Part shown: in pieces, positions 1-8,531 of the stretch
Layout of the letters: every line of letters starts with the position of its first letter
Position numbering within the stretch: position 1 is the first letter of the stretch
The notes under the pieces: generated by a model
The model's input: the letters and a program-made list of their open reading frames with translations, nothing else
The model's database searches: none
Told to the model about the DNA's origin: nothing
Translations under genes and position numbers: made by a program
DNA from: Qipengyuania spongiae
Lineage (GTDB): Bacteria; Pseudomonadota; Alphaproteobacteria; Sphingomonadales; Sphingomonadaceae
NCBI RefSeq assembly: GCF_026168555.1
Contig: NZ_CP092471.1
Span: 568,501 to 632,500, forward strand
DNA: 64,000 nucleotides
Reading direction: 5' to 3'

Positions 1-27
1 CGGTCGGAAGCGAATAACGCCCTCGCC

Positions 28-1731
28 ATGCTGCGCCATCTTCTCGCTCCGCTGGTCGCCCTTTCCCTTGCCGGATGCGCCACCATCGCACCGCCCGCTC
101 CGGCATCGACCGAGACCATCACCGGCAGCGTTAGCGCCGCCGATCCGCGGGCCGAAGACGCGGGGCGCGAGATGCTCCGGCGCGGCGGAAGCGCGACCGA
201 CGCCGCCATCGCCGTTATGCTCGCGCTTACAGTGGTCGAGCCGCAGAGTTCGGGTATCGGCGGAGGCGGCTTTCTCGTCAGGGGAATGCGCGATGGTTCG
301 GTGGAAGCCTATGATGGCCGCGAAACCGCACCCGCGGCCGCGACGCCGGACTGGTTCCTGAAACCCGACGGCACATTGCCGCCTTTCGGCGAATCGGTCC
401 GCAGCGGCCTCAGCGTCGGGGTCCCCGGCAATATCGCGCTCGCCATGCGCGCCCATGCCGATCACGGCCGCCTTCCCTGGTCAGAACTTTTCGAACCGGC
501 AATCCGCCTCGCCCGCGACGGCTTCCAGATCAATCCGCGCCTGCACGGCTCGCTTTCCGCCAGCCGCGACCGCGCTGCCTTCACTTCCCTGGGACGCGAA
601 TTGTTCTTCGACGAGACCGGCGAACCGCGGCCGGTCGGTCATCTGGTTACGAACGAGCCACTGGCGCGAACTCTGGAAGAAATTGCAGCCGATCCCGCGC
701 GTTTCTACACCGGACCCGATGCGGCGGAATGGAGCGAGGCAATCGCCGGAGCCACCCCGCGGCCGAGCGGAATGACGGCAGAGGATTTCGCGAACTATCG
801 CGCGAAAACGCGCGACCCGGTGTGCGGCACCTACCGGGCGCACCGGGTCTGTTCGATGGGTCCGCCGACTTCGGGCGGCGTTGTGGTGTTGCAGATGCTC
901 GGCATGCTCGAGCGATTCGATCTGGCCGCACTCGGCTTGCGCGACCCGAGGACCTGGCATCTGTTCGTGGAAGCACAGCGCCTCGCCTATGCCGACCGCG
1001 AGCTCTATCTTGCCGACAGCGATTTCGTGTCGGTTCCGCTCGAGGGGCTGCTCGATCCGGCATACCTTGCCCGGCGCAGCGCGGTGATCGCATCGGGTTC
1101 GACCATCGAGACAGTCCAACCGGGCCAACCCGCTGGCGCCCCCCGCGCTTTGGCCGACGGAGACGAACCGGAGGAAAAGGGCACCACCCATTTCGCCATC
1201 GTGGATGCGGACCAGACCATGATCAGCTACACCTCGACGATCGAAGGCCCCTTCGGATCGGGCCTGATGGTGGGCGGGTTCTATCTTAACAACGAACTGA
1301 CCGATTTCAGCCGTTCCCCGACCGTCGATGGCCGTCCGGTCGCCAATCGTGTCGAGGGCGGCAAGCGTCCGCGCAGCTCGATGGCGCCGGTCGTGATCTA
1401 CGATCCGCAAGGCCGCCCGCTGCTTGCCATCGGGGCGGCCGGGGGCGCGACCATTCCCGTTCAGACGGCCCGCAGCATCGTCGGGATCATCGATTTCGGC
1501 CTTCCCGCCGAGGATGCGCTGGGCTTGCCGTTCATCATGGCCGGCGGCGATGGCGTATTCGTCGAGCAGGGGACCTGGCTCGCCGATGCTATTCCCGCGC
1601 TCGTCGCGCTGGGACATGGCGAAGTCTCCACGCGGCAGGTGGGCTTGAAGGCTGGCGCGGTCCTGCGCACCGAAAGCGGATGGGTCTCTGCCCGCGACCC
1701 CCGGATCGAAGCGCAGGTTGCCCTTCCCTGA
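28..1731 (+). CDS. ggt: Gamma-glutamyltransferase, lipoprotein
   Basis: Gamma-glutamyltransferase of the Ntn-hydrolase superfamily, which cleaves and transfers gamma-glutamyl groups from glutathione and related peptides. The precursor has 567 residues. It starts with a lipoprotein signal whose lipobox LAGC gives a lipidated Cys near residue 17, so the enzyme is probably membrane-anchored in the periplasm. The self-processing site is visible as GTTH, with catalytic Thr at about residue 386. A C-terminal small-subunit segment follows, with the conserved GKRPRSSMAP loop around residue 450. Length and motif order fit a complete enzyme. It stands alone ahead of the acyl-CoA ligase with an 87-base gap. 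The family assignment is firm; the physiological substrate is not shown. Confidence 0.95.
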   Translation: MLRHLLAPLVALSLAGCATIAPPAPASTETITGSVSAADPRAEDAGREMLRRGGSATDAAIAVMLALTVVEPQSSGIGGGGFLVRGMRDGSVEAYDGRETAPAAATPDWFLKPDGTLPPFGESVRSGLSVGVPGNIALAMRAHADHGRLPWSELFEPAIRLARDGFQINPRLHGSLSASRDRAAFTSLGRELFFDETGEPRPVGHLVTNEPLARTLEEIAADPARFYTGPDAAEWSEAIAGATPRPSGMTAEDFANYRAKTRDPVCGTYRAHRVCSMGPPTSGGVVVLQMLGMLERFDLAALGLRDPRTWHLFVEAQRLAYADRELYLADSDFVSVPLEGLLDPAYLARRSAVIASGSTIETVQPGQPAGAPRALADGDEPEEKGTTHFAIVDADQTMISYTSTIEGPFGSGLMVGGFYLNNELTDFSRSPTVDGRPVANRVEGGKRPRSSMAPVVIYDPQGRPLLAIGAAGGATIPVQTARSIVGIIDFGLPAEDALGLPFIMAGGDGVFVEQGTWLADAIPALVALGHGEVSTRQVGLKAGAVLRTESGWVSARDPRIEAQVALP

Positions 1732-1818
1732 TCGCCGAGTGAGTGGCCCGCTTGCCGTAACCGTGCCGCCAAATTACACCCGGCCTCGGGAGTAGGCCGA
1801 AAAACAAAGCGAGGGCTC

Positions 1819-3627
1819 GTGCAGATTCTGTCGGATATCGACCAGGCGAACAATCTGGTCGAACTCTTCCTGAAGCGCGCCGACGAAAAGGGCGATGTCG
1901 CTTTCCTCGGCTTCAAGCATCAGGGGCGATGGCAGACGATAAGTTGGGCGGAAGCCGCGCGGCAAGTCTGTCTGCTCGCTGAAAACCTGCGCGCGCTGGG
2001 TCTGGTCGAGGGCGACCGAGTTTGCCTGGTCAGCGAGAACCGGCCCGAATGGTGCATCTCCGATCTCGGCATCATGGCCGCCGGCTGCATCACCGTGCCG
2101 GCCTATGTCACCAACACCGAACGCGACCATGTCCATATCCTTGACAATTCCGGGGCCAAGGCGGTCATCGTCTCGAACGACAGGCTCGCCCAGCCGCTGA
2201 TCCCGGCGATCTTCCGCACGGGCATCGCGGAGCACATCATCCCGATCGACGAGGTGCGCGGCTATCAGGGCGGCAATCTGAACTGCCACGGCTGGTCGAC
2301 GATGATCGAGGGCGACGCCGCGGCCGCGCGCCGGGCGGTGGAGGAACGGCTGGCCGGCATCACGCGCGAGACGACCGCGTGCATCATCTACACCAGCGGC
2401 ACGGGCGGGGCGCCGCGCGGCGTGATGCAGCATCACGGCGCGGTCCTCTGCAACGTGGCCGGCGCGGCGGAAATACTGATCGAGGATTTCGGAGTCGAGC
2501 CGGAGGAACGGTTCCTCTCCTTCCTCCCGCTGAGCCATGCCTACGAGCATACCGGAGGGCAGTATCTGCCGATCTCGGTCGGGGCCGAGATCTATTACGC
2601 CGAGGGACTGGAAAAGCTGGCCAGCAATATCGAGGAAACCCGGCCGACCTTCATGGTCGTGGTCCCGCGCCTGTTCGAAGTTCTGCGCACCCGCATTCTC
2701 AAGCAAGTCGGCAAGCAGGGGGGAATGGCGCAGAAGCTGATGGAAAGTGCGGTCTCTCTTGCGGAAAGGCGCGCGTCCGGGCGTGGGAAATTCGGCGATC
2801 GCGCGCTCGATCTGGTGCTGGAGAAGCTGCTCCGGCCCAAGATCCGCGCGCGTTTCGGCGGGCGGATGAAGGCGATGGTGTCGGGCGGGGCGCCGCTCAA
2901 TCCCGAAGTCGGCAATTTCTTCCAGGCGGTCGGCCTCACCATGCTGCAAGGGTATGGACAGACCGAGGCGGGTCCGGTGATCAGCTGCAATCGCCCCAGG
3001 GTCGGGATCGCGATGAATTCGGTCGGCCCGGCCATGCGCGGGGTCGAGATCAGGATCGCCGAGGACGGCGAGATCCTCTGCCGGGGTGAGCTGGTGATGC
3101 ACGGATACTGGCAGAACAGCGGCGAGACCGCGCGCACGATCAGGGACGGCTGGCTGCACACGGGCGATATCGGCCATCTCGACGACAAGGGCCGGATCGT
3201 CATCACCGACCGCAAGAAGGACATGATCGTCAACGACAAGGGCGACAATGTCGCGCCGCAGAAGGTCGAGGGGATGCTGACCCTGCGACCCGAAATCGCG
3301 CAGGCGATGGTGGCGGGCGACCGGCGGCCCTACATCGTCGGGCTGATCGTGCCCGATGCCGAATGGGCGCTCGACTGGGCCAGGGACCGGGGCAAGAAAT
3401 TCGACCTCGCGGCGTTGCAGGGCGATCCCGAATTCAAGGCAGCGGTTCGCCGCGCGGTCGATCAGGTGAACAAGGACCTCTCGGTGGTCGAGAAGGTCCG
3501 CCAGTTCGCCTTTTCCGACGAAGGCTTCACCATCGAGAACGAAGAGCTGACCCCCTCGATGAAGATCCGCCGGCACAAGATCCGCGAACGCTACGGCGAC
3601 CGACTGGACGCGCTCTATCGCGCGTGA
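1819..3627 (+). CDS. AMP-forming long-chain acyl-CoA synthetase
   Basis: ANL-superfamily adenylate-forming enzyme of the FadD15-like long-chain type, activating a fatty acid to acyl-AMP and then acyl-CoA. It has 602 residues. The phosphate-binding loop YTSGTGGAPRG lies near residue 190, the GYGQTEAGP adenylate motif near 380, and LHTGDIG with ITDRKKDMIV near 450-470. The start is GTG, 8 bases after a purine-rich stretch. It has no signal peptide and is expected in the cytoplasm or on the inner membrane. Typical lid insertions of bacterial FadD15 proteins are present. Chain-length preference cannot be read from sequence. Confidence 0.93.
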   Translation: MQILSDIDQANNLVELFLKRADEKGDVAFLGFKHQGRWQTISWAEAARQVCLLAENLRALGLVEGDRVCLVSENRPEWCISDLGIMAAGCITVPAYVTNTERDHVHILDNSGAKAVIVSNDRLAQPLIPAIFRTGIAEHIIPIDEVRGYQGGNLNCHGWSTMIEGDAAAARRAVEERLAGITRETTACIIYTSGTGGAPRGVMQHHGAVLCNVAGAAEILIEDFGVEPEERFLSFLPLSHAYEHTGGQYLPISVGAEIYYAEGLEKLASNIEETRPTFMVVVPRLFEVLRTRILKQVGKQGGMAQKLMESAVSLAERRASGRGKFGDRALDLVLEKLLRPKIRARFGGRMKAMVSGGAPLNPEVGNFFQAVGLTMLQGYGQTEAGPVISCNRPRVGIAMNSVGPAMRGVEIRIAEDGEILCRGELVMHGYWQNSGETARTIRDGWLHTGDIGHLDDKGRIVITDRKKDMIVNDKGDNVAPQKVEGMLTLRPEIAQAMVAGDRRPYIVGLIVPDAEWALDWARDRGKKFDLAALQGDPEFKAAVRRAVDQVNKDLSVVEKVRQFAFSDEGFTIENEELTPSMKIRRHKIRERYGDRLDALYRA

Positions 3628-3636
3628 GATGCCCCC

Positions 3637-4115
3637 CTAGGGAACGATGGTGGTGAACAGGAAGGTGGCGAAGATCACCAGATGGATCACCCCCTGTACG
3701 ATCGTCACTCGCCCGCCCCCCAGCGTCAGAGTGGTGACCAGAAGCGTCAGCGCCAGAATCACGGTCGAGCGCATGGATAGCCCGAGCTCGAGGTCGAGCC
3801 CGAGCGCTTGTGCCTGCGCGCCTTCGCTCAGCATGATCGAGACGATCAGCGAGCATTCGATGACGGTCACCGCGAAGGCAAGAACCAGGGTTCCGAACGG
3901 CTCGCCCTTAAATGGGTGAGGATCTCCGCGTGATAGACCGCTGCAATGATCGCCGCGCCGAGCAGCAGTCCCAGGCAGATCAGCAGCGCGCTTGAGCAAG
4001 GCATCTGCGCCAGCGCGAACATCGGGCCGGCGACGGGCGCGATCAGCGACCAGGCGGCGATGCGCTGCTGAGAAGGCTCCGCGGCGGTGGATTAAGTGAT
4101 TTCGGCCCGTTCCAT
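3637..4115 (-). pseudogene. Decayed Ca2+:H+ antiporter (ChaA/y4hA-like)
   Basis: Remnant of a ChaA-type cation:proton antiporter. The C-terminal portion (GEPFGTLVLAFAVTVIE, then VTIVQGVIHLVIFATFLF up to the stop) is clearly family-like. Upstream, in another frame, IAPVAGP and AAVYHAEILTH match the family N-terminal region. Three lesions are visible. A TAA follows seven codons after the candidate ATG at 4115. A one-base frameshift lies near 3905-3915. Only about 150 codons remain of the usual ~360: the first membrane segments run straight into the last ones, so most of the middle is deleted. No functional product is expected. Confidence 0.82.
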
Positions 4116-4170
4116 ACCAACGGGTCTAGGGCCTGTGTCGCGCGGTTTCCAGCGCGAGGCGTCCGCCGGA

Positions 4171-4701
4171 TCAGGCCGCGGCGCTCGCCTCGATATATTC
4201 CGGGTAGAAGGTGGGTGGGCGCGTGCTCCAGCCCGGCGCGGTCGCGGCCGCTTCGCTCAGCGACTGGAGCAGAAGCTTGCGCCGATCCGGCCGGATATGC
4301 GGCAGAGCGGCAGCGGCGCAGAATGCGCTCGGCAGCCAGGGGCGGGCCTCTGCACCCAGCAGCCGTTCGTAAAGGAAGCGAAAGGCGGAAAAACTGCCAA
4401 TCCGTTCCTGCGCGAGATCGAAAGCCGCAACCCGCGCGAGCTTGCCGAGAAAACCCTCGATCGATCCGAAGCCGCTTTCACACGGGATCGAGGTCCGCAG
4501 CGCCTTCAATTCCTGGTAAGCGACGTAATGAGCGCGAATCGCGGCGTTTTCCGCGCCGCTCCGTGCCCAGACGCGAAAGGCGTCGCTGCGGGCGAGGCCG
4601 ATGTCGAGGCTGCGGCGGATATAGCGCTGTTCGGCGGCGCTGAACCCCGCGAATTCGCGCATTTCGGCGATGGTCATCGAAGCGGTATTGGTGACGGACA
4701 T
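4171..4701 (-). CDS. Conserved-looking hypothetical protein
   Basis: A 176-residue protein that I do not recognise. It appears soluble and largely helical, with no signal peptide or membrane segment. It has a tract rich in Arg and Ala (AAEQRYIRRSLDIGLARSD) and a C-terminal region beginning RPDRRKLLLQSL. The start at MSVTNTASMTIAEM is preferred because codon use becomes gene-like there; a start 18 bases upstream (MGANRMSV) is possible. Further upstream extension in this frame looks non-coding. It lies convergent to the acyl-CoA ligase side and 64 bases from thiSG, in the same orientation as the latter. Confidence 0.55.
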   Translation of the reverse strand: MSVTNTASMTIAEMREFAGFSAAEQRYIRRSLDIGLARSDAFRVWARSGAENAAIRAHYVAYQELKALRTSIPCESGFGSIEGFLGKLARVAAFDLAQERIGSFSAFRFLYERLLGAEARPWLPSAFCAAAALPHIRPDRRKLLLQSLSEAAATAPGWSTRPPTFYPEYIEASAAA

Positions 4702-4765
4702 CCTGTTTGCCCCCATGTTGCAGGGGCAAGATCGCGCAATATGGTTAACGCACCGTAAGCAGCGG

Positions 4766-5770
4766 TCAGATGAGTCCAGCCAGCGGAGAACTCGGGTCGG
4801 CATATTTGCGGCGGCCCATGCGACCGGCGAGATAGGCATGACGCCCGCTTTCGACCGCCAGCTTCATCGCGCGCGCCATGCGGATGGGATCCTTTGCCTC
4901 GGCGATGGCCGTGTTCATCAGCACCCCGTCACAGCCCAGTTCCATGGCAACGGCGGCCTCGCTCGCGGTGCCGACGCCGGCATCGACCAGCACCGGGACC
5001 GATGCGCCCTCCACGATCAGGCGGATGGTCACCTGGTTCTGGATGCCGAGACCAGAACCGATCGGTGCGCCCAGCGGCATCACGGCGACCGCGCCCGCAT
5101 CCTCGAGCTGCTTCGCCGCGATCGGATCGTCCACGCAATAGACCATGGGAAGGAAGCCTTCCTTTGCAAGAACCTCGGTCGCCTTCAGCGTTTCGCGCAT
5201 GTCGGGATAGAGCGTGCGTGCCTCGCCCAGTACTTCCAGCTTGACCAAATCCCAGCCGCCCGCCTCGCGAGCCAGCCGCAACGTGCGGATCGCATCGTCG
5301 GCGGTGAAGCAGCCGGCGGTATTCGGAAGGTAAGTCACCTTTTTCGGGTCGATGAAGTCGGTCAGCATCGGCGCCTTGGGATCGCTGACATTCACCCGGC
5401 GCACCGCGACCGTGACGATCTCGGCTCCGCTCGCTTCGAGGGCGGCGGCGTTCTGCTCGAAATCCTTGTATTTGCCGGTTCCGACGATGAGACGCGAACG
5501 GAAGGTCCGCCCGGCGACAGTCCAGCTATCGTCGCCGTCGCTGCCCTGACCCCCACCGACGAAGTGGACGATTTCCAAGACATCGCCTTCTTCGAGCCGA
5601 TGTTCGCCAAGTTCGCTGCGCGGCGCGATCATGCCGTTGCGCTCGACCGCGACCTTGGCAGGATCGAGCTCGAGTTCGCGCGCGAGGTCGGCGATCGTCG
5701 CCGCGGCGGTCCGGCGGCTCTCGCCGTTGACGGTGATGGTGCGAAGCGCGATGTCTTGTTGGGCAGTCAT
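4766..5770 (-). CDS. thiG: ThiS-ThiG fusion: sulfur carrier plus thiazole synthase
   Basis: A single 334-residue polypeptide joins two thiamine-biosynthesis proteins. Residues ~1-75 are ThiS-like (beta-grasp, TITVNGESR at the start) and contain the sulfur-carrier Gly-Gly signature in VHFVGGG. From ~80 the chain is ThiG ([44 protein letters not shown] with the Schiff-base Lys, and [16 protein letters not shown]). ThiG condenses deoxyxylulose phosphate, dehydroglycine and the ThiS thiocarboxylate into the thiazole phosphate. The start is ATG at 5770 (MTAQQD); sequence further upstream in frame belongs to the neighbouring gene. No TPP riboswitch fits in the 14-base gap to the merC-like gene, so the two are probably cotranscribed. 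Confidence 0.94.
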   Translation of the reverse strand: MTAQQDIALRTITVNGESRRTAAATIADLARELELDPAKVAVERNGMIAPRSELGEHRLEEGDVLEIVHFVGGGQGSDGDDSWTVAGRTFRSRLIVGTGKYKDFEQNAAALEASGAEIVTVAVRRVNVSDPKAPMLTDFIDPKKVTYLPNTAGCFTADDAIRTLRLAREAGGWDLVKLEVLGEARTLYPDMRETLKATEVLAKEGFLPMVYCVDDPIAAKQLEDAGAVAVMPLGAPIGSGLGIQNQVTIRLIVEGASVPVLVDAGVGTASEAAVAMELGCDGVLMNTAIAEAKDPIRMARAMKLAVESGRHAYLAGRMGRRKYADPSSPLAGLI

Positions 5771-5784
5771 GCCTGCCCATCTAG

Positions 5785-6165
5785 TTATCGGTGCATGTGG
5801 CGCAAGTTGAGGATGTGCCCGAGCGAGACGAGAGCCACGCCGATGATCGTCAGGATCGCTTCCTTCGGCCCATGTTCGACCGCCAGGGCACCGCCCATGA
5901 AGGTGAGGCCTACCATGGCGATGACGAAGGGCGCGGCCATGCGATGACGCAGCGCCCCCCAGCCGATCGCCACCCCGGCGATCAGTGTCGCGATCGCCAA
6001 TCCGATGCGATGGAAGTCGGGGGAGAAGAAAAACTCTCCGCCGAGGCCGAGGCCCGATACCAGTACGATCGACAGCAGGCAGTGAAGCGCGCAAGCGGCC
6101 GAGAGCGCGATGCCTGCCCTGTCGAGACGACGGCGAATCGGATTGATGGCGCGCTGGAAAACCAT
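5785..6165 (-). CDS. MerC-domain inner-membrane protein
   Basis: Small membrane protein of the MerC family (about 126 residues) with four predicted membrane helices. The hallmark is a Cys-containing first helix, AACALHCLL. MerC proteins are mercury or other heavy-metal importers. Chromosomal copies without a mer operon are common in sphingomonads and their metal is unproven. Two starts are possible, ATG at 6165 (MVFQRA) or 6177 (MVRTMV); neither has a clear ribosome-binding site. An imperfect palindrome ends three bases before the upstream ATG, suggesting metal-responsive control. It reads into thiSG. Confidence 0.8.
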   Translation of the reverse strand: MVFQRAINPIRRRLDRAGIALSAACALHCLLSIVLVSGLGLGGEFFFSPDFHRIGLAIATLIAGVAIGWGALRHRMAAPFVIAMVGLTFMGGALAVEHGPKEAILTIIGVALVSLGHILNLRHMHR

Positions 6166-6179
6166 GGTGCGGACCATCT

Positions 6180-6196
6180 ATGTGACAGTGTAACAT
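6180..6196. promoter_or_regulatory. Imperfect 17-bp palindrome before merC-like gene
   Basis: ATGTGACAGTGTAACAT matches its own reverse complement at most positions (outer ATGT/ACAT and inner AC/GT pairs). It lies immediately upstream of the merC-like start and 113 bases before ctaA on the other strand. Size and AT-rich arms resemble Fur/Zur-family operators. The metal link of the gene makes Zur-type control attractive, but this is inference from layout. Confidence 0.4.
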
Positions 6197-6308
6197 CTTT
6201 CAACCGCTTTCGTGATGGGAACGTGCGCCCCATCGCTTGCACCGCTCGGTTCGCCCGGTGCGCTATTTGCGCTTGCGAAGGGGCGGTACGGCCATCACAG
6301 AGCGCACG

Positions 6309-7343
6309 ATGTCCTTTGAACCCAATCGCAGAAGCGCGAAGGCGATATCCGTCTGGCTGTGGATCGTCGCCGCCATGGTGGTGGCCATGGTCGCTGTCGG
6401 CGGGATCACTCGCCTCACCGAAAGCGGACTTTCGATCACGCAGTGGAAGCCGCTGACCGGCGCGATCCCTCCGCTGACCGAAGCTGACTGGCGGGCCGAA
6501 TTCGAACTTTACCGGCAGACCGGCGAATACATCAACGTCACCGGCCCGGCGGGCATGGACCTCGCCGGTTTCAAGTTCATCTTCTTCTGGGAATGGGCAC
6601 ACCGGCTGCTGGGCCGGCTCGTCGGGATCGCCTTCGCGGTTCCCCTTGCATGGTTCTGGATTCGGCGCGCCATACCGGAGGGGTACAAGGGGAGGCTGGT
6701 GGCGCTGCTTCTGCTGGGTGGGCTGCAGGGCGTGTTCGGCTGGTTCATGGTCCGTAGCGGTCTTTCGGAGACCTCGACCGATGTCAGTCATTTCTGGCTG
6801 TCCATCCATCTCCTCACCGCGCTGCTGACGCTTGGCGGTCTTGCCTGGACGGCACTCGACCTGTGGCGCCACGCGCATATCGGACGATCACGGCCAGCAC
6901 GATGGAGCAGCACGGCGAGCTGGGTCGGCGCGATCCTGTTCGTGCAGCTCTTGCTCGGCGCGTGGGTGGCGGGGCTCGATGCCGGCCACGCATCGGACAG
7001 CTGGCCGCTGATGCAGGAAAGATTCGTACCGGAATTCGACGGAAGCAACGGATTGCTATGGGCGGCGACGCACGATCCCTTCCTGATCCACTTCCTCCAT
7101 CGCTGGTGGGCCTGGATCGCCTTCGCCGCCCTGCTGGTTCTGGCCCGCAAGGTCCGTCCACTGGAGCGGCGCGCCTCGATCGCTCTTCACGCCGTACTCG
7201 GCACGCAGATCGCGCTCGGCATCGCGACGGTCCTCACCGGGGTCGCGCTGTGGGTGGCCGTGTCGCATCAGCTGGTCGGCGCGCTGCTGGTTCTCGCCTT
7301 TGCCTGGGCGGCGCATATTCTCGGGCGGGCCCGTGACCTCTGA
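6309..7343 (+). CDS. ctaA: Heme A synthase (COX15/CtaA)
   Basis: Integral-membrane heme A synthase, which oxidises the methyl group of heme O to the formyl group of heme A for cytochrome aa3 oxidases. It has 344 residues with eight hydrophobic helices. The family motifs GGITRLTESGLSI, FFWEWAHRLLGRLVG and FLIHFLHRWWAWIAF supply the paired His ligands for the hemes. The long COX15-type form without the N-terminal truncation is present. The ATG at 6309 is chosen because MSFEPNRRSAKAISVW begins the typical cytoplasmic N-terminus. The stop overlaps the GTG start of cutA. Confidence 0.95.
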   Translation: MSFEPNRRSAKAISVWLWIVAAMVVAMVAVGGITRLTESGLSITQWKPLTGAIPPLTEADWRAEFELYRQTGEYINVTGPAGMDLAGFKFIFFWEWAHRLLGRLVGIAFAVPLAWFWIRRAIPEGYKGRLVALLLLGGLQGVFGWFMVRSGLSETSTDVSHFWLSIHLLTALLTLGGLAWTALDLWRHAHIGRSRPARWSSTASWVGAILFVQLLLGAWVAGLDAGHASDSWPLMQERFVPEFDGSNGLLWAATHDPFLIHFLHRWWAWIAFAALLVLARKVRPLERRASIALHAVLGTQIALGIATVLTGVALWVAVSHQLVGALLVLAFAWAAHILGRARDL

Positions 7344-7656
7344 AGCCGGGCTGATCTGGTGCCCCTTCGCCGATGAAGAGAGCGCGCGAGAGGTCATCGC
7401 CGGACTGCTCGCGGAACGACTGATCGCCTGCGGGAACATCCTGCCGGGGGTGCAGTCGCTCTATTTCTGGCACGGTGCGCAGGATAGCGCGGGCGAATGC
7501 GGATCGCTGCTCAAGACGAGCGCGCCGCTGCTCGACCGGGCAATGGAACGACTCGAAGCGCTGCATCCCTACGATCGGCCGGCGGTCATGGGCTGGCTCG
7601 CAGCGACCACACCTGCGACCGCGCAATGGCTCGAAACGGAGACTGCGGCGAAATGA
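7333..7656 (+). CDS. cutA: CutA divalent-ion tolerance protein
   Basis: CutA1 family, a small trimeric protein with a ferredoxin-like fold, linked in E. coli to copper and other divalent-metal tolerance. It has 107 residues from a GTG start inside the end of ctaA (11-base overlap). Key family features are AREVIAGLLAERLIACGNI, the following LPGVQSLYFW strand, and the C-terminal TPATAQWLE. The tight overlap on both sides (ATGA with the next gene) indicates a ctaA-cutA operon. Function beyond metal tolerance is unclear in this family. Confidence 0.9.
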   Translation: MTSEAGLIWCPFADEESAREVIAGLLAERLIACGNILPGVQSLYFWHGAQDSAGECGSLLKTSAPLLDRAMERLEALHPYDRPAVMGWLAATTPATAQWLETETAAK

Positions 7657-8420
7657 CGGGGCCAGTTTGCAAGCAAGGCAGACCCACCCGACGGGCAGCA
7701 TTGGCGCGTATCGGCCGGATCGCCCTGATCCCGACTCTCGCTTTGGGGCGGATGCCCTCGCCCCTTCGGGCCGCCGAAATCGCCGTTCATCCGCCGACGA
7801 GCCCGATGCGCTTGCGGCGTGTCGTCGAGCGCGATCTTGCCGACGGCAAGCTCCTCATCGTGACGCGCGACTGGCAGTGCGAATTTGTGCGCGAAAGCGA
7901 GGATATCACGGTGTCGGGCCGGCAGGTCGCCGTCGAGGTGGATGCCCCGCCGGCGCTGGCGCCGCTATCCGCGATCGAGAAAAACCGGGTCGACGAAGGT
8001 CTTTTCCCGGCACGGCTCGACCTTACAGGACAGATCGTATCGATGAACACGGCGCAGGACGACACGGCGATCCGCAAGGGCGTGGATGTTGCGCGGACGA
8101 TCTTCGCTTCCATGCCGCCCGGTCCGCTCGACGGCGCCGATCCAGAGGCTTTCATGGTGCAGCTGATCGGCACTTCAGCGCAGGCGATCAGCCGCGTGCC
8201 GCGCGACCTGTTTTATCCGGTAGCAGGCGAATGGACCGAGACACGTTCAGTCGATCTAGGCGATACGCAGGGCGAGATCGAGATACGCGTCCTTACCACA
8301 ACCCGTCCGGATGGATTGCTCGAGCGCACCGAGCGCGCCGTTCGCACCCGGTACGGTGGCCGGGACAGGCATTCGCGCGAGTGTCAGTTTTGTCGAAAAG
8401 CCAGACAGCTAAGTAATTGA
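7653..8420 (+). pseudogene. Exported hypothetical protein, truncated by transposon insertion
   Basis: Starts at an ATGA overlap with cutA. The N-terminus carries a paired-Arg signal (RPTRRAALARIG followed by a hydrophobic stretch to about residue 35), so export, perhaps by Tat, is likely. The rest is a soluble unrecognised domain containing RVVERDLADGKLLIVTRDWQC and a C-terminal beta-rich segment. Gene-like sequence stops at RDRHSRE. The last 12 or so codons (CQFCRKARQLSN) are read from the transposon end that begins at 8382. The native C-terminus is lost; the product may or may not remain functional. Confidence 0.75.
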
Positions 8421-8531
8421 AATAAAAGAGCCGAAGATTTGCCTTATTCCCGGACTCTGTTTTTCAGTTCGATTTGATGCGGCTAACAGCCGGACTCATG
8501 GTAAGTTCCTGCGAAGAACAGGAGTCGGCTG
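8382..8531. repeat. Transposon left terminus and leader
   Basis: 150 bases from the terminal TGTCAG to the tniA start. They contain several T-rich blocks (GTTTTGTC, CTGTTTTTCAG) that could be TniA-binding sites. The region is richer in A+T than the flanking genes. AGGAG 11 bases before the ATG at 8532 supplies the tniA ribosome-binding site. Confidence 0.6.

Noticed and set aside
481..1617. A long open frame antisense to ggt
   Set aside because: It mirrors the codon pattern of the well-supported ggt gene in a GC-rich genome and has no recognisable domain or start signal.
1774..3576. A 600-codon open frame antisense to the acyl-CoA ligase
   Set aside because: Composition is typical of a shadow frame (His/Arg/Asp-rich), and the sense gene has all family motifs.
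5771..5784. TPP riboswitch before thiSG
   Set aside because: Only 14 bases separate the gene from its upstream neighbour and no CTGAGA-type core is present.
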